Source: Strongyloides papillosus (taxonomy: Eukaryota; Nematoda; Chromadorea; Rhabditida; Strongyloididae). From it: DNA of 64,000 bases. Shown here in pieces: positions 12,519 through 24,300 of the stretch. Made by a program: the position numbers and the translations under genes. The notes under the pieces are model-generated. The model was not told where the DNA came from, did not search any database, and was given only the letters and a program-made list of their open reading frames with translations. Within the stretch, counting starts at the first letter, position 1; each line of letters starts with the position of its first letter. Where the stretch lies: NCBI GenBank assembly GCA_005656395.1, contig SRSI01000078.1, positions 1,922,001 to 1,986,000 of the forward strand, given 5' to 3'.

Positions 12519-14064
12519 TTTGAATTAAGGAAATTAATGTAATTGAATACATTTTAATGAAATCAAGTCAATTATACATTAGTTGGAATAGAACTTAGAA
12601 TTTATATACATCTTCTCTTTGTTAATTAACATATCTTTAAAATTTTTATTGACTATCGTATTTTCCGAAAATTTTTATAGTATCAATTCTTTTTATTGAA
12701 ATATAAATGTTTCTTTTTGAAGACTTAAATTAAAATAAAAAAATCGTATAGGAAAAATTAAAAAAGATTCTATATTATCTAATGATAAACTATAAATTTA
12801 ATTTATTTTCTAGTATTATATGTATTTATCACACATAAGTCAAAAATTATCTATAAACATAAGTTTTTTTAATTATAAATTACTTTGTCTAAAACGATTG
12901 TTTTTATTTGTTATGTTGATTTATTCTTTCATTTACAAATTATCATTCTAAAAAATTTTATGTAATTGAACTCCATTATAAATCTGTATATAGATTTCAA
13001 CGTAAAATGTCCAGCTAACATCCGTTGCAACTTTATTTTGTGACCACATTATTTTGAATCTGAAGATCGAGTGACTAAATAATAAATCTTTGCTATGAAA
13101 AATGTGCTTTTTGTATACTAATATTAACATCATCCACCAATTTTTATTGGTAAACTAAATCACTATACCAATCAAAGTTTCGACATTAATTAGTTTTTTT
13201 TAAAGGTAATTTTGGAATGTGTAAAAAAAACTTACATCAATAATTTTATCAAGTTTTCTTTGAATAATTGTCCCAGAAAACATTACTAAAATATTTTTTT
13301 AGCAAAATTAAGAAAACCAACTAAAGTAAAAGAAGTTCACTCATTCATTTACTATTCAAATATAATAGTGAATATAAAAAATACGAATGATAATTTGCAT
13401 TTTTATTAATTTTTCATAGACATTTATTGTAATATTTAAATATAGATATTTAACTATGATGAATAATTATATTATTATTATAATTTCACTCATATTGTTT
13501 TCTATTTAAGAAGCATATTTTAATAATAAAACAGTTTAGTCTTCACTAAAATAAATGGGTTTTGGTGCTAAACTCATAGTCTTAGCTATGAGTAAAGGTT
13601 ACAACAATTAAAAAAAAGATATATATTACATTTTATGCTAGTAATATATTCTTTTTTTTTCAAACAATTACTTTTTAAAATGAAATGTTTTTGTTTTTTT
13701 TGTGTATTTATAAAAATCAAAGTATTTATTATTTATGTATTGTTATTATTTATGTAAAAATCATTATTCTTTATTTAATTGTGCTGTTTTCATTGAAAAA
13801 ATTTATTAAGAATAAACAGGGAAGTAGTATAGAATAAAAGTTACTTCCTCAAATAATAAGTAACTACTTCTTTTAAAATTTAAAGTATATTTATATTTTA
13901 AAACAAAACTCTATTTCTAGACAAATAAAATAGTTATTTTATAGATAACATAAAAATTTTAACTTGTAATAAAGTTTTAAACATGTAGAAAAAATTATAT
14001 ACATTGCGACATTTGAAAAATAAACCATTTTTTCCTGTAAATTAATTCTCTATTTTTAAGAATA
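12519..14064. other. intergenic region
   Basis: About 1.5 kb with no supported gene. It contains a perfect 8-bp hairpin at 13572-13593 (ACTCATAG, 6-nt loop, CTATGAGT). The rest is A/T homopolymer-rich DNA. Confidence 0.4.
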
Positions 14065-14539
14065 TCAACCACTCTTAAAAATGACAACTCTTATACACTT
14101 TGTAAACGATAATTGCAAATATTTTTCATACGTAACATGTGATCCAAAGCTTCTTCCTATTATACAATGCCAAGTAGGACCTAGAAAAGAATTATTAATG
14201 CAATTGTATGATATTATTTATATACCAAACTCGTTATCACAGAATGTTTTAATGTAAGTTGCAACATCCGATTCAGTATTTTTGTCATGAAGTGCTTTAT
14301 CAGTAATATCAATTATTCTATCTTTCATTTCATTATCCATATTATCTATACTTATAATTGTTGGAATTGTTTGATTTACACCTGCACCATGATGTAAAAA
14401 TGATTTTCGTGGTGTGTTTATGACTCCTGTTCTGAATGCTCTTGAAACACGTCTTAACATCATAAATAATATATATTGATGTAAAAAAATACCTGGTACT
14501 GTTAAATTTCCTTCTTATAGATTCAAAATTGCGTCGCAT
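14065..14539 (-). CDS. LC8-type dynein light chain with N-terminal extension, 129 aa
   Basis: Minus-strand exons 14539-14493, 14452-14226 and 14180-14065 (introns 40 and 45 nt) join in frame. LC8 is a small dimeric hub of the dynein motor and other complexes. The C-terminal ~90 residues match LC8 from about IISIDNMDNEMKDRIIDI through DVATYIKTFCDNEFGPTWHC and IIGRSFGSHVTYE to a final VVIFKSG; the TWHCIIGRSFGSHVT block is diagnostic. Ordinary LC8 is about 89 aa, so this copy has roughly 40 extra, basic and Ser/Arg-rich N-terminal residues (MRRNFESIRRKFNS..). The spliced start at 14539 was preferred because exon 1 joins in frame; the alternative is an unspliced start at 14463 (MMLRR..). The ETKHFIYFYLGQVA segment of typical LC8 is changed to EKYLQLSFTKCIRV, so it is a divergent paralogue. 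Confidence 0.85.
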
Positions 14540-15537
14540 TATTATTTTATAGTAACAAGTATAGTTTATTTTAATATAAGCTAAATAATTTGAAAAATAT
14601 AAAGAATAACTATTTTACCTCAGTAAAAATAATACAAAGTTGAAAGGAATGGTTTACTTAAGTAAGAGAAGTATTAAGTGTAAAATAATTAGTTTTAGCA
14701 TATGTTTAAAAGAGAATGATAAAAAATTAAATTTATTTTGTTTTTACTTGACACATTTAATGTTATGTTTAATGAAATATTTAAGATGAAATATTAGTAA
14801 CGTAAGTACACACAATATGGATGTATGTCTTTAAATCATCTATTATTTCATTTCCCGAAGAACATGTCTTTTGGTATTTTATTTGCATATATAAAAGAAA
14901 TAAAATATGCTTATGTGATTTTATGATATTTTTATATCAAACAGCATTTTTATATAATCATTACTACTATATAATATAAAATAAAATTGTGTTAAAACAT
15001 TCCAATGACATTAATTTGTAGTGAATAATATTTCTTTAATAGCAAATAAATTATATAATTCCTAATGTTAAATGTATTTTTGTTACTCTAAATAAAATAT
15101 ACGTTTATACTGATTGATATGTTTAATTTTTTAGTTAAATATGAATGTAGAATTTTTTTAAAAACTTATTATCCTTATTGTCTTTTTAACTATGTGATAA
15201 CTATATAAAAAATTAAAAGAAAAAATTTTATATATTAAAACACATTTCAAATAACTTTTTCAAATATGAGTTATTATTTTTTATGATAAAATACTATTTT
15301 TATTGGAAATCTTTTAAATTAAGAATATAAATTGAGGAAATCAAAAGGAATGTAGGTTTTTGATTCTTTAAAGCAAAATATATTAACATGATTATTTTAT
15401 AAATAAACATTTAACACCAATTCAATAAAACAAAAATAACATAATGAAGTTAAAAATCATCGTAAAAGTTGAATTTTTATAAACAAAAATGCACGACTTT
15501 TTTAATGATTATATAAAATAAAGTTTTATAAAGTTTT
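14540..15537. other. intergenic region
   Basis: About 1 kb of A+T-rich DNA between two minus-strand genes. No coding or RNA feature recognised. Confidence 0.4.
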
Positions 15538-17079
15538 TTAGATAATATGATATTCATCTCCTCTATAATTATCATTAGCAGTTACCCATTTTTCTATTTT
15601 CAAAATTTTCTCACCGCATAAATCATCAGGAACTTTACAACCAATTTTCTTCCAATTAACAATACAATTTTTCATTATTTTTAAAGCATTAGTTTCAAAA
15701 CCAAATTTTTTAGGTTGCTTTAATTTTTGATAAATAGAGAAAAATTTATTTTTTATCTGCTCAATTTGTTTAGGTGTAATAAAGGTAAATTTTTGTGTTA
15801 AATTTTTATTGTTATAAGCCCATTTGAAATGTAAGTGTAGAAGGAAAGCTTTATCAATATTCATCTTAAAAAGTAATAAAATATCTAAAAAAAGACTTAC
15901 AGTTCTGACAGGATAATTCATATACTTAATTGGTGTGTGTGAATTAACGGTTTCTACTCTATCCGTTTTTATTATATATTTTTTTGCGCTATCATGATCA
16001 GTTATATAGGTGTTTTCTAAAAATTTAAAATCATTTTTCATTGAATTTGTATCCACTTTCAGTCCACGATGAGAAAATAATAAACCACTAAGTTCATAGT
16101 TCATTTCAAAAAGATCATCAATGTGTTCAAAAAAAGTTTTATCACTATAGATTATTACATCATTTATAAATAAAAATTCATCAACATCAAGAACTGTAGA
16201 ATATTTAGAATATCTCCTGTGTAAACAATCATTAATAGCTGCTAAGTGACCATAACGATAAATACTCTTATTAGGATTTGTAATATTAGATTTTGGTAAA
16301 CTTTTATAAGGAATTAAGGTTACAATACCGTTGGATTGATAATATTTAAGAAGTCTCATAACATCTTTAGAAATAGAATAGTAATAATAAATAAAATGGG
16401 ATGCACCAAATAGTGCCCATATCTCTGTAAAAATGAATATTTCAAGAAAATTGTTATACCAATATAAAGGTGGAATACATATTGTAAAATCGTCTTTATA
16501 TTTTTTCTTATTAAATGGTCTTTTAATTTTTACGTAATGTTTTGTTAATGTATATAAATTAAATATTGTAACGTTAGAAATATCATTAACAATATTACTG
16601 GGAATTCGAAAAGAAATATGATATGAATTCCATTCACATTTAGTTGCCCACGACCATGGACACTCTTTAGCTATAGTTGAAATATTTCCAATAGAATAAA
16701 AATCTGTTTTTTCATAATATAAAATCAATACATCTTTGTTTTTATCACTGTATTCAGGTATACATTTACCAAAACCAAATCCATAAATAAAATATTCATA
16801 AATATTTGGAGACATTTCTTTTTCTACAATTTGAAAATTTATTATTATTAAACTTTTGTCAGTAACATCATTTATATTCTTAAAAGTATCGAAATTAATG
16901 ATCTGATTTTGTAGATGTTCAATTTTATAATGTTCTATTGTTTCATTAATAGAATTGTTATAAAAAACAGTTTTTTTTATGTGACTTATTTTAATCATGT
17001 GTTGAATTATAATTTCATATATTAGTATTAAAATGGTAAAAAAAAGAAAAAAAAATACGTTCTTTTTCGCTACAATCAT
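15538..17079 (-). CDS. GT92 (DUF23) glycosyltransferase, 513 aa
   Basis: A single uninterrupted exon. GT92 members, such as C. elegans GALT-1, transfer galactose in the Golgi. The N-terminus is a short basic tail then one hydrophobic helix (residues about 8-27), giving type II Golgi topology. The core starts near residue 195 (FTICIPPLYWYNN), continues through an F-x-E-I-W..GASHFIYYYYS segment near 213-234, and carries DVDEF at 298-302, the DxD-like metal/nucleotide-sugar site in the GT-A fold. The following HRGLKVD and later HxP (SHTPIKY) blocks also fit the family. A splice acceptor (GTTAG) one base before the ATG fixes the start and suggests trans-splicing. Several sequons (NNS, NET, NIS, NVT) are present. 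The exact donor and acceptor are unknown; nematodes have large families of these enzymes. Confidence 0.88.
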   Translation of the reverse strand: MIVAKKNVFFFLFFTILILIYEIIIQHMIKISHIKKTVFYNNSINETIEHYKIEHLQNQIINFDTFKNINDVTDKSLIIINFQIVEKEMSPNIYEYFIYGFGFGKCIPEYSDKNKDVLILYYEKTDFYSIGNISTIAKECPWSWATKCEWNSYHISFRIPSNIVNDISNVTIFNLYTLTKHYVKIKRPFNKKKYKDDFTICIPPLYWYNNFLEIFIFTEIWALFGASHFIYYYYSISKDVMRLLKYYQSNGIVTLIPYKSLPKSNITNPNKSIYRYGHLAAINDCLHRRYSKYSTVLDVDEFLFINDVIIYSDKTFFEHIDDLFEMNYELSGLLFSHRGLKVDTNSMKNDFKFLENTYITDHDSAKKYIIKTDRVETVNSHTPIKYMNYPVRTVSLFLDILLLFKMNIDKAFLLHLHFKWAYNNKNLTQKFTFITPKQIEQIKNKFFSIYQKLKQPKKFGFETNALKIMKNCIVNWKKIGCKVPDDLCGEKILKIEKWVTANDNYRGDEYHII

Positions 17080-18491
17080 TCTAACAATTAGATAAAATAA
17101 ATTTTTGTTACATTATATATTAATAAATTACTACCTTAAGTATTATAAAATTCACACTGTTCTTACCACTAAGATATACTGTAATAAAATAATAAAAAAA
17201 TATAGAATAACCTAAAAAATTTACTTGATTATATAATAAAAATTAAATCAATTGATTTACGAATAAATATAATAATTTTTATAAAAAAAGTATTGATTTT
17301 TATAGCTAAAATATAAATTTGTACCATTTGATAAAAATTAACGAAAAAATGAAAATGTTTGATATCTAATATATATTTAATAATTTAATTGAAATATTAA
17401 TCATATGAAAAGTCATTGGTAAAACTGATAATTTAATAACATAGTAAAAAATGAACATATATTTTTTTGAAATTTTTTACAGATAAATCAAACACAAATA
17501 AAAAATTGGAAAAATAGAATATGATCTCAAATATTATAAATATTTATTAATGATAAAAATACTACAAATATCGCAAAATATTACAAACTAAAGTATAAAT
17601 AATAATCGATTGAAATGTTTTTTATCATTTAGGTTCATAAAAGAATTGCACTAATCATTATTTATTTTAGGCACTTTTTTATATTATCTATAAGCTTGTA
17701 TCATGATGTAGGAAATTATGTTTTATCATGGGAGATTCAAAAAATTATTCTAGTTGCTTTATTAATTTGGTAAAATCTTTCAAAGCTGTTATATAAGTTG
17801 TGAAATTGTTTTTTGAATGAATAAGTTATCATAAGCTTAAACCTTTATAACAAAAGTATTTTTAAATTAAAAAATAATTTTAGATTTTAGTTTTTTCATT
17901 CGTCATTTTTATACTAAAGTCTACTATATTTAGTTTAAAATCATGTTATTTTTTTCTAGCCAATCTTTCTTTTAAAAAGAGATGAATAATTAAAGCATGA
18001 AAATTAAAAAAAAATTATATTCATCTTATAATGTTAAAACTAACGGTCACGTCTTAGAGATACCAATCTTCCTACTGAATCAAAATTTAGAGCATATTAT
18101 TGTATCTATTAAATATAATATTAGTTTAAACTTCCAGTTCTTCCAAATTACCTCACTACAATTCGTTCCTACATAACTATTATGAAGAAGTTTATAAATT
18201 ATATATTTAGATTAGAGATACTTATTTGAAAATGGTAGACCTAAAAAATATACAATATATTAAGTATTAATTAAATTTACTCTTGTCGTAATGTAATTGG
18301 TAATGAAATATGTAGATCCGTATAAAACATCTCACTTTTTTAAAGATATTCTAACTCAGAAATCATTTTTTATCAAGATTCTTATCTTTCACTCTTGTAA
18401 TATGATAATTATCAGTTTTACAACTTCAACATCATTTAAAAAAAGAACAATTTCGTCTACTATATTTAGAAGAATCTTTTTCATTTTTTTC
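17080..18491. other. gene-poor region with scraps of open frame
   Basis: No intact gene. A less A+T-biased patch at about 18045-18215 has short overlapping open stretches in more than one plus-strand frame (one reads ..LRDTNLPTESKFRAYY..). It may be a decayed element or gene fragment but cannot be assigned. An 88-codon ORF at 18297-18563 runs into the inverted-repeat element and is probably not a gene. Confidence 0.35.
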
Positions 18492-18493
18492 TA

Positions 18494-18552
18494 CACAGAA
18501 AATAAAAATGGGACACACATTTGCGTAAAATGTAATAAATTTGTCCCACCTA
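18494..18552 (+). repeat. left terminal inverted repeat
   Basis: It pairs imperfectly with 19385-19447 read on the other strand; key blocks are CACAGAAAATAAA, TGGGACA, TAAAATG and TGTCCCAC. Confidence 0.6.
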
Positions 18553-19384
18553 ATAAAATTTGAATTTTCTTGATTTGCGATAATTTTAACGCAATTGTTT
18601 TGTACAAAAAATTAAGGCAATAATTAAAATTATCTTTTATTTTTATATTTTATTGTTTTTATTTTAAAACTTAAGTTATTTTTTACAATACATTTTAAAA
18701 TACAATATTAAAATTTAACTTAATATAAATTATAAATGCTTTTATAAGGAGTATTTATTGGCATATGATAGTATTTTTTTAGATGTTCTTCAATTGTTTG
18801 AGTAACTATAAAATAGATTTTTATATAAAGTTATATTCATTTGATGACTCAACTTTTTTATACTGTTTTTCAAGATCATCTTTAAAAGTCAAACTGATTT
18901 AAAGTTTTAAAACATTATATGTTTTGTTCATAGTAGAAAAAAATTTTTAAATATTTTAATTTAAATAAGAAAAATATCAAATACTAAGATAATATTTCCA
19001 ATAAACATTACTTTGTATGGTTAGATAATTATTACTCTTTGTTATTGTTGTTGTAAAATTTCTAAATTTTTTAATTTACTGGTGTTAATAGGTTGTTTAA
19101 AAAAATGATTTTTGTTAAAACGTTAACAACTTTACACGAAATTGACTTCTGATAACTCACTTCATAATATATTATAAAAACAAATTTATATTCTAAAATA
19201 GGTGTAGTATTTTTAAAATTTCTAAGATTAAATAAATGTTACATTACTTCAAAATATTAAAAGTATATATTTTTGTAAAAAAACGACCAAATTTATGCGA
19301 AAATCTAACATTTTGCGTCATTTAAAACATTTTTGTTGTCGCCTGATGTTTTTAAAATTTGAATAAATTTTGACATTTTAAAAT

Positions 19385-19447
19385 AGTGGGACATTTTTAC
19401 TGCATTTTATGTAATAATGTCGAAATTTATCCCATTTATTTTTTGTG
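19385..19447 (-). repeat. right terminal inverted repeat
   Basis: The reverse complement carries CACAAAAAATAAA, TGGGA, TAAAATG and TGTCCCAC in the same order as the left end. Confidence 0.6.
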
Positions 19448-19449
19448 TA

Positions 19450-21313
19450 TATAAGATATAGATAATATAAATGGCATTTTATAACTCTTATCAAGCATAT
19501 CTACTGAAGCTTCGTATATAAGTTTATAAATAAAAAAAATATACAATAGATGTTTCAAATATACCAAACGAAAATCAATTTTCTTTTTTTTTACTATTTT
19601 CACTATGTTTTAAAAAGTAAAAAATTTCTGATTGATATAAATATATTTCTTTAGTTGATAGGAATATATTCATAAATATTTCTTTTACTATTCTTTGTCA
19701 AACTTTTGTCTTTTGGATATTTAATTTTATTTCATGTGTGTTTTTATAATATCAGTAGTTATTCTTTCCTGGTGTACTGATTTTTGAAGATTTAGAGGAT
19801 ATTTCCAATTTCCACTAAATCACCAATGACCACTTTTTAAATCATTGCCATAAATTAATTTTTTGCAAATATTATATTTTTAGTACTATTTGTATTTTTT
19901 ATTATAAGTATCAAAACAATTGTTCCACAATTAAAAAATAATTTTGAATTTAAACTCTTTAAATTTTCACCATTACTTTCTAATTGAATTTTTGTATATG
20001 CATATTTTAAGACAATGATACAAAATTTAGATTTAATACATAATTTTACTGGAAATGATTTTCTATCATATTTTGTAAGTCAAGAAAATGATTTTTTCAA
20101 TTCTTTCCATCTTTGAAATGTGTTAATAATGGTGTTAAAGCTAAACCAGCAATTATGAATAAATTTACAGAGTCATTGTAATTGTTCTGTATATAAAATC
20201 ACAAATTATATAATTTTTTCTGTTATTGGATTATAAATATGTCATTACGCTCATTGAATCTTTCATAAATTATCGAAAACGTCAAAATGGATATCATTTT
20301 ATTTATTTTTCGTTTTCAAAAGGTTATTAAATGAAAACAACAGCATTATAATACAGTGTTAATGTGTGTTTGGAAGAAGGAAATAAATATTAACCGATGC
20401 AAATTGGTAATTATTTGTCATTAATTTTTATTTGTTGTATTACAATCACTTCTATATTATGGAAATTGTTTAATATAATTTCAATATTGAAAAATTAATA
20501 AGATGAATTTACATCTTATGAGGAAACCCTGGATTTTTTGTACTTATGTATTTTTGGAACAGCATGCCAAAGCAATTCTAAAACCATTCCCCGTTTTAAA
20601 TATTTAATATTATCTCATTTTATCATTACTACTTAAGCTTATTATGTAATATCATTCTTTTAAATTGTAAGTATTTAAGTATTACTGTTTATGTTTATTG
20701 TATGTTACTTTAGGTGGCCACAATTTAGATTAATAAAGTCTTAATTGTAAAAATAGATAGCTTTGTAAATCTTGTTTTTCTGGCATACCTTGACACCAAG
20801 TCTTATAAAATTTTACTAATTACTGTTATAAATGGGAATTCAACTTCTTTTCGATAAGCTATTTAAACAATACGTATAACTAAAAGGTTGCCTTTCCCTT
20901 TTTGAAAACAACAAAATCTATTTTTGATTGGGTTTATATATAGAAGAGTTACGAGTCTTTGAATAGAAAAAATTAATTCTAATTTTAAAAATTCATAATT
21001 CCATATATCAATTTAAGGTATTTTATATACATTATAAGTTTTTGCCATTTGAAAGGCCTTCTACAAAAAAGTACAATAAAATTATTATGGCTCAAGTCTG
21101 AATTAAATTATTACACTGAATGTATGAGGTGTTATTTATGAATCACCGTATATAAAATTATGTAACAACCTAAATTTTTAATTTCTTTACTAAACGTACT
21201 TTATGTTATTCCATTTAATAAACATATTAATTTATTGGAAAAACAAATATATGTAAATATATTCCTTATTTTATAGATTAATTTATCGTAATTAATAAAT
21301 AATATACTACATA
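19450..21313. other. gene-poor region, possibly decayed mobile DNA
   Basis: No intact gene. A few short, less A+T-biased open stretches occur: a 33-codon ORF at about 20017-20118 on plus (MIQNLDLIHNFTGND..), and on minus a stretch near 20600-20520 (..LKRGMVLELLWHAVPK..) and one near 20810-20750. They are interrupted by stops, have no recognisable domain and may be remnants. Confidence 0.35.
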
Positions 21314-24300
21314 TTAATTTTTGAGAATCACTGAGCATTGAACCATACACGCTGTATCATCGAATATTTTTTTTCTACCATATTTCGATAACAATTTTTC
21401 ACAATTAATTATTTTTTTTGGACGACACATAACACCTTCTTTTGTACAAGTACATGATACACATGGTGTCACATCAATTGTCGTTCCATAAGCAATCTTC
21501 TTACCTTCCATTTCACATGAAGCTTTTAAAAATAAAAATTAATAATAAAACAAAAAACCTACAATTTTCCTTCCATTCGTTTAAATTAATTTTCTTTAAA
21601 TCTTTACATTTTACCATAGAATTCATTAAGTCATCTGGCATATCGAAAACATTAGGTTGAATTGTCTTAATAAAATCACTATTTTGGCAAAATATCGTTG
21701 ATAGTTTTATTTTTTTTATTTCTCTTAATTGTCTTAAGGTAAATTTTGTTCCTTCATTATTATTTTCATAATAAAATCTATCGCATCGTTTTAAACGACT
21801 AAATTGTTCAGCTACAAGACATGCCATTGTTGGTCCTAATAAAGCACCTCTCAATGGTTTTTCTGATGTTAAACCAGGAAATAAATCTATATCATCAACA
21901 TGTTCATAGACTGATTGGAGAGCACCAACAGATTTTTCGTCCATGACATCTTTAAGATCACTAAAAGTTTTAGCTTTTTTCAAGCCACAAAATTCTCTAA
22001 ATTTATTATATGTTTGAACACCATGATCCCTTCCTCGTAACATATTTATTGCAATAAGATCCATACCAGAAGTTGGTTCATTTCTTCGTGCAAACAAATG
22101 ATTCCTTACAGCTGTGGTTATGTGACGATCAAAAGCCATAGATGGTGTTCCTAATAATCCCATAATTATTGAATCAAGACCACCAGAAGTTGCATTATAA
22201 ATAGGTTCAACATGACCAAAATGGATAGCCAAATCAATTGGATCAGACATTTTATTAAAATTCTTATCTAATCTTGGGAACATTCTTCTAATTAATGTAT
22301 GTCCAAATCTATATGCTGCAGTTGCAAATGGCTGCGATATTTGCGGATCGCATGTGTCATCATAATTCTTATAATATCCATCTTTTTTAACCATAATATC
22401 ATATTTATCTAACAAATCAAGTCCAATAATTTTTGGTATAAATTCATTATAAACAATATGTTGAAATTGTGCAATATGTATTCTACGTGCTTCCTGATAC
22501 ACTTTTTCATCATTCCAGTGTGGATTAATTATACCTAATTCTCTAGAAATTCTATTATGCTCCCTCATAAAAATTGTATGCATCATTGTTAAACCTGGTT
22601 GATGACTATTTCTTTCATCACCAGCAACAAAACATGGATATTTAGGCAAACTTCGACAATCTTTTTCTTGATTACCTTGTGGTAGAGCTTCATTATTATG
22701 TGATCCAATGTTTGAATACCTCAATAAACCATCTGTATAAAGACGTACATGATTTGCCTCACAATTTGTTGATCCATAAATAGCAGAACCATCAATAAAT
22801 GATGTTAACTGATTGAGTTGATTTCTGTATCCAAGGTTAAGTTGTCCAAGCAACGATCTTGCAAATGGTAAGCATCTTTTTTCACCATTTGGATAATGTG
22901 TTGGAAAATGTGGATCACCATCTTCAACGGGTATTGGTGCACAATGAACTGATATTGTTTCAGGACTATCACATCGTGTACAATTAAGTATTTCATTGTT
23001 TGGCCCACGTGATGTTGGTGAATGAGTTAAATCGTGATCCAAAAATTGTCCAAATTGCATAACCATATGGGTAAATTTTATGTGAGAAATATCCTCATCT
23101 TGATGAACCTTATTGGATATAATTCTTGGATTTGGTAACTTATTTCCTAAGACACTTCTGCTTCTTGGTTGATCAAAACCATCATCATAAGTTGGTGTTA
23201 AAAGATGTTTTAGTGGTTGGAAAGCATTACCATAATGTGGATGTTTTAAGTTATTACACCATCCTGAAAAGGTACGATATTTAGCTGTATGATCACATGG
23301 TAGATTTTGTGGTAAACATTGATCATTCGTCAAACTACCATCATCACTTAGGAAAGCAGTATAATTAGAAATAAACATTGATACATCAACTTCTGGAAGC
23401 ATATTTTGTATACTTTCAATACTCAATTTTGGTAACCTCTGACCATTTAATATAACATCACCTTTAGTAAAAATTTTTGTTGATTCCAACAAAATTTCAG
23501 AAATTCTAGCAATTCTTTTAGCTTTCTCTTTTGGTCGTAACATATTACTCCATGCAAATAATGGATCACCTTTTTGAATTATACTTTGATTTACCATTAT
23601 ATTCCTTGATTCACGTATTTTTTGTTCTTTTATATTTAATATTGCCAGATCAACAACCTTCTTAATTGTCTCCGTTGTAACAGGCATCTCAATTTTTTCT
23701 TCATCATCTTTCCAATATTTAAAATTTATTTTACCAATCATACTGTTATCACATTTAAGGAAGGTATTAGAAAATTTATCTGGTAAAAAAAATGTATTTG
23801 GCTGAATAAATTTAATATCACTTCCTTTACATATCATCTCAGCAATACTTATTTTTCTAATTTCATTTAACTGTTCAACTGAAAAAGAAGTATCTGTAAA
23901 ATAATTTTCAAACCAAAATCTATCACCATATTTAAGCATTTGAAATTGTTTTCCTAATATACATGATAATGTTGGTCCAATAAGGCTGCCATTTAATGGT
24001 TTTTCACCAAGACTACCAATTATCAATTCAACATCATTAATATTTTCATATATTGTCTCTAATAATTTAACAATATTTTTTGAGTAAAAAATTTTCTCTA
24101 AATCATTAAAATCAGTAATATCTCCTAATCCACAAGCTTGTCTATAAAATCGATATCCTCTTATCCCATGATCACGTCCTTGTTTGATTGATAAAGCAAT
24201 AGCATCGATACCATAGTTACCACGATTTGCTAGATAAAAACTTTTAAAACTTTCTGACACTGATAATGATGGCGTATTAATTTTTTCTAAAGTTAAAAAT

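Larger units (their letters stand above)
18494..19447. mobile_element. non-autonomous DNA transposon-like element (MITE-like) with ~60-bp imperfect terminal inverted repeats
   Basis: The left end reads TA-CACAGAAAATAAAAATGG and the right end, reverse-complemented, reads TA-CACAAAAAATAAATGG. Similarity continues inward for about 60 nt: TGGGA, then ATTT, a TAAAATG block and a TGTCCCAC block occur in the same order at both ends, with small indels (about 2 nt and 9-11 nt). The ends are flanked by TA (18492-18493 and 19448-19449), compatible with a TA target-site duplication of the Tc1/mariner kind. Each terminal repeat is itself partly palindromic, TGGGACA facing TGTCCCA. The ~830-bp interior has no transposase ORF, so the element would be non-autonomous or decayed. 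The family is not identified. Confidence 0.6.

Noticed and set aside
17640..17665. AATTGCACT, resembling a miR-92/235-type seed
   Set aside because: No pairing arm upstream to make a precursor hairpin.
18297..18563. 88-codon ORF ending in a Cys-x-x-Cys (CVKC)
   Set aside because: Its 3' third is the terminal repeat of the inverted-repeat element and the rest is low-complexity; the zinc-finger look is an accident of the repeat.
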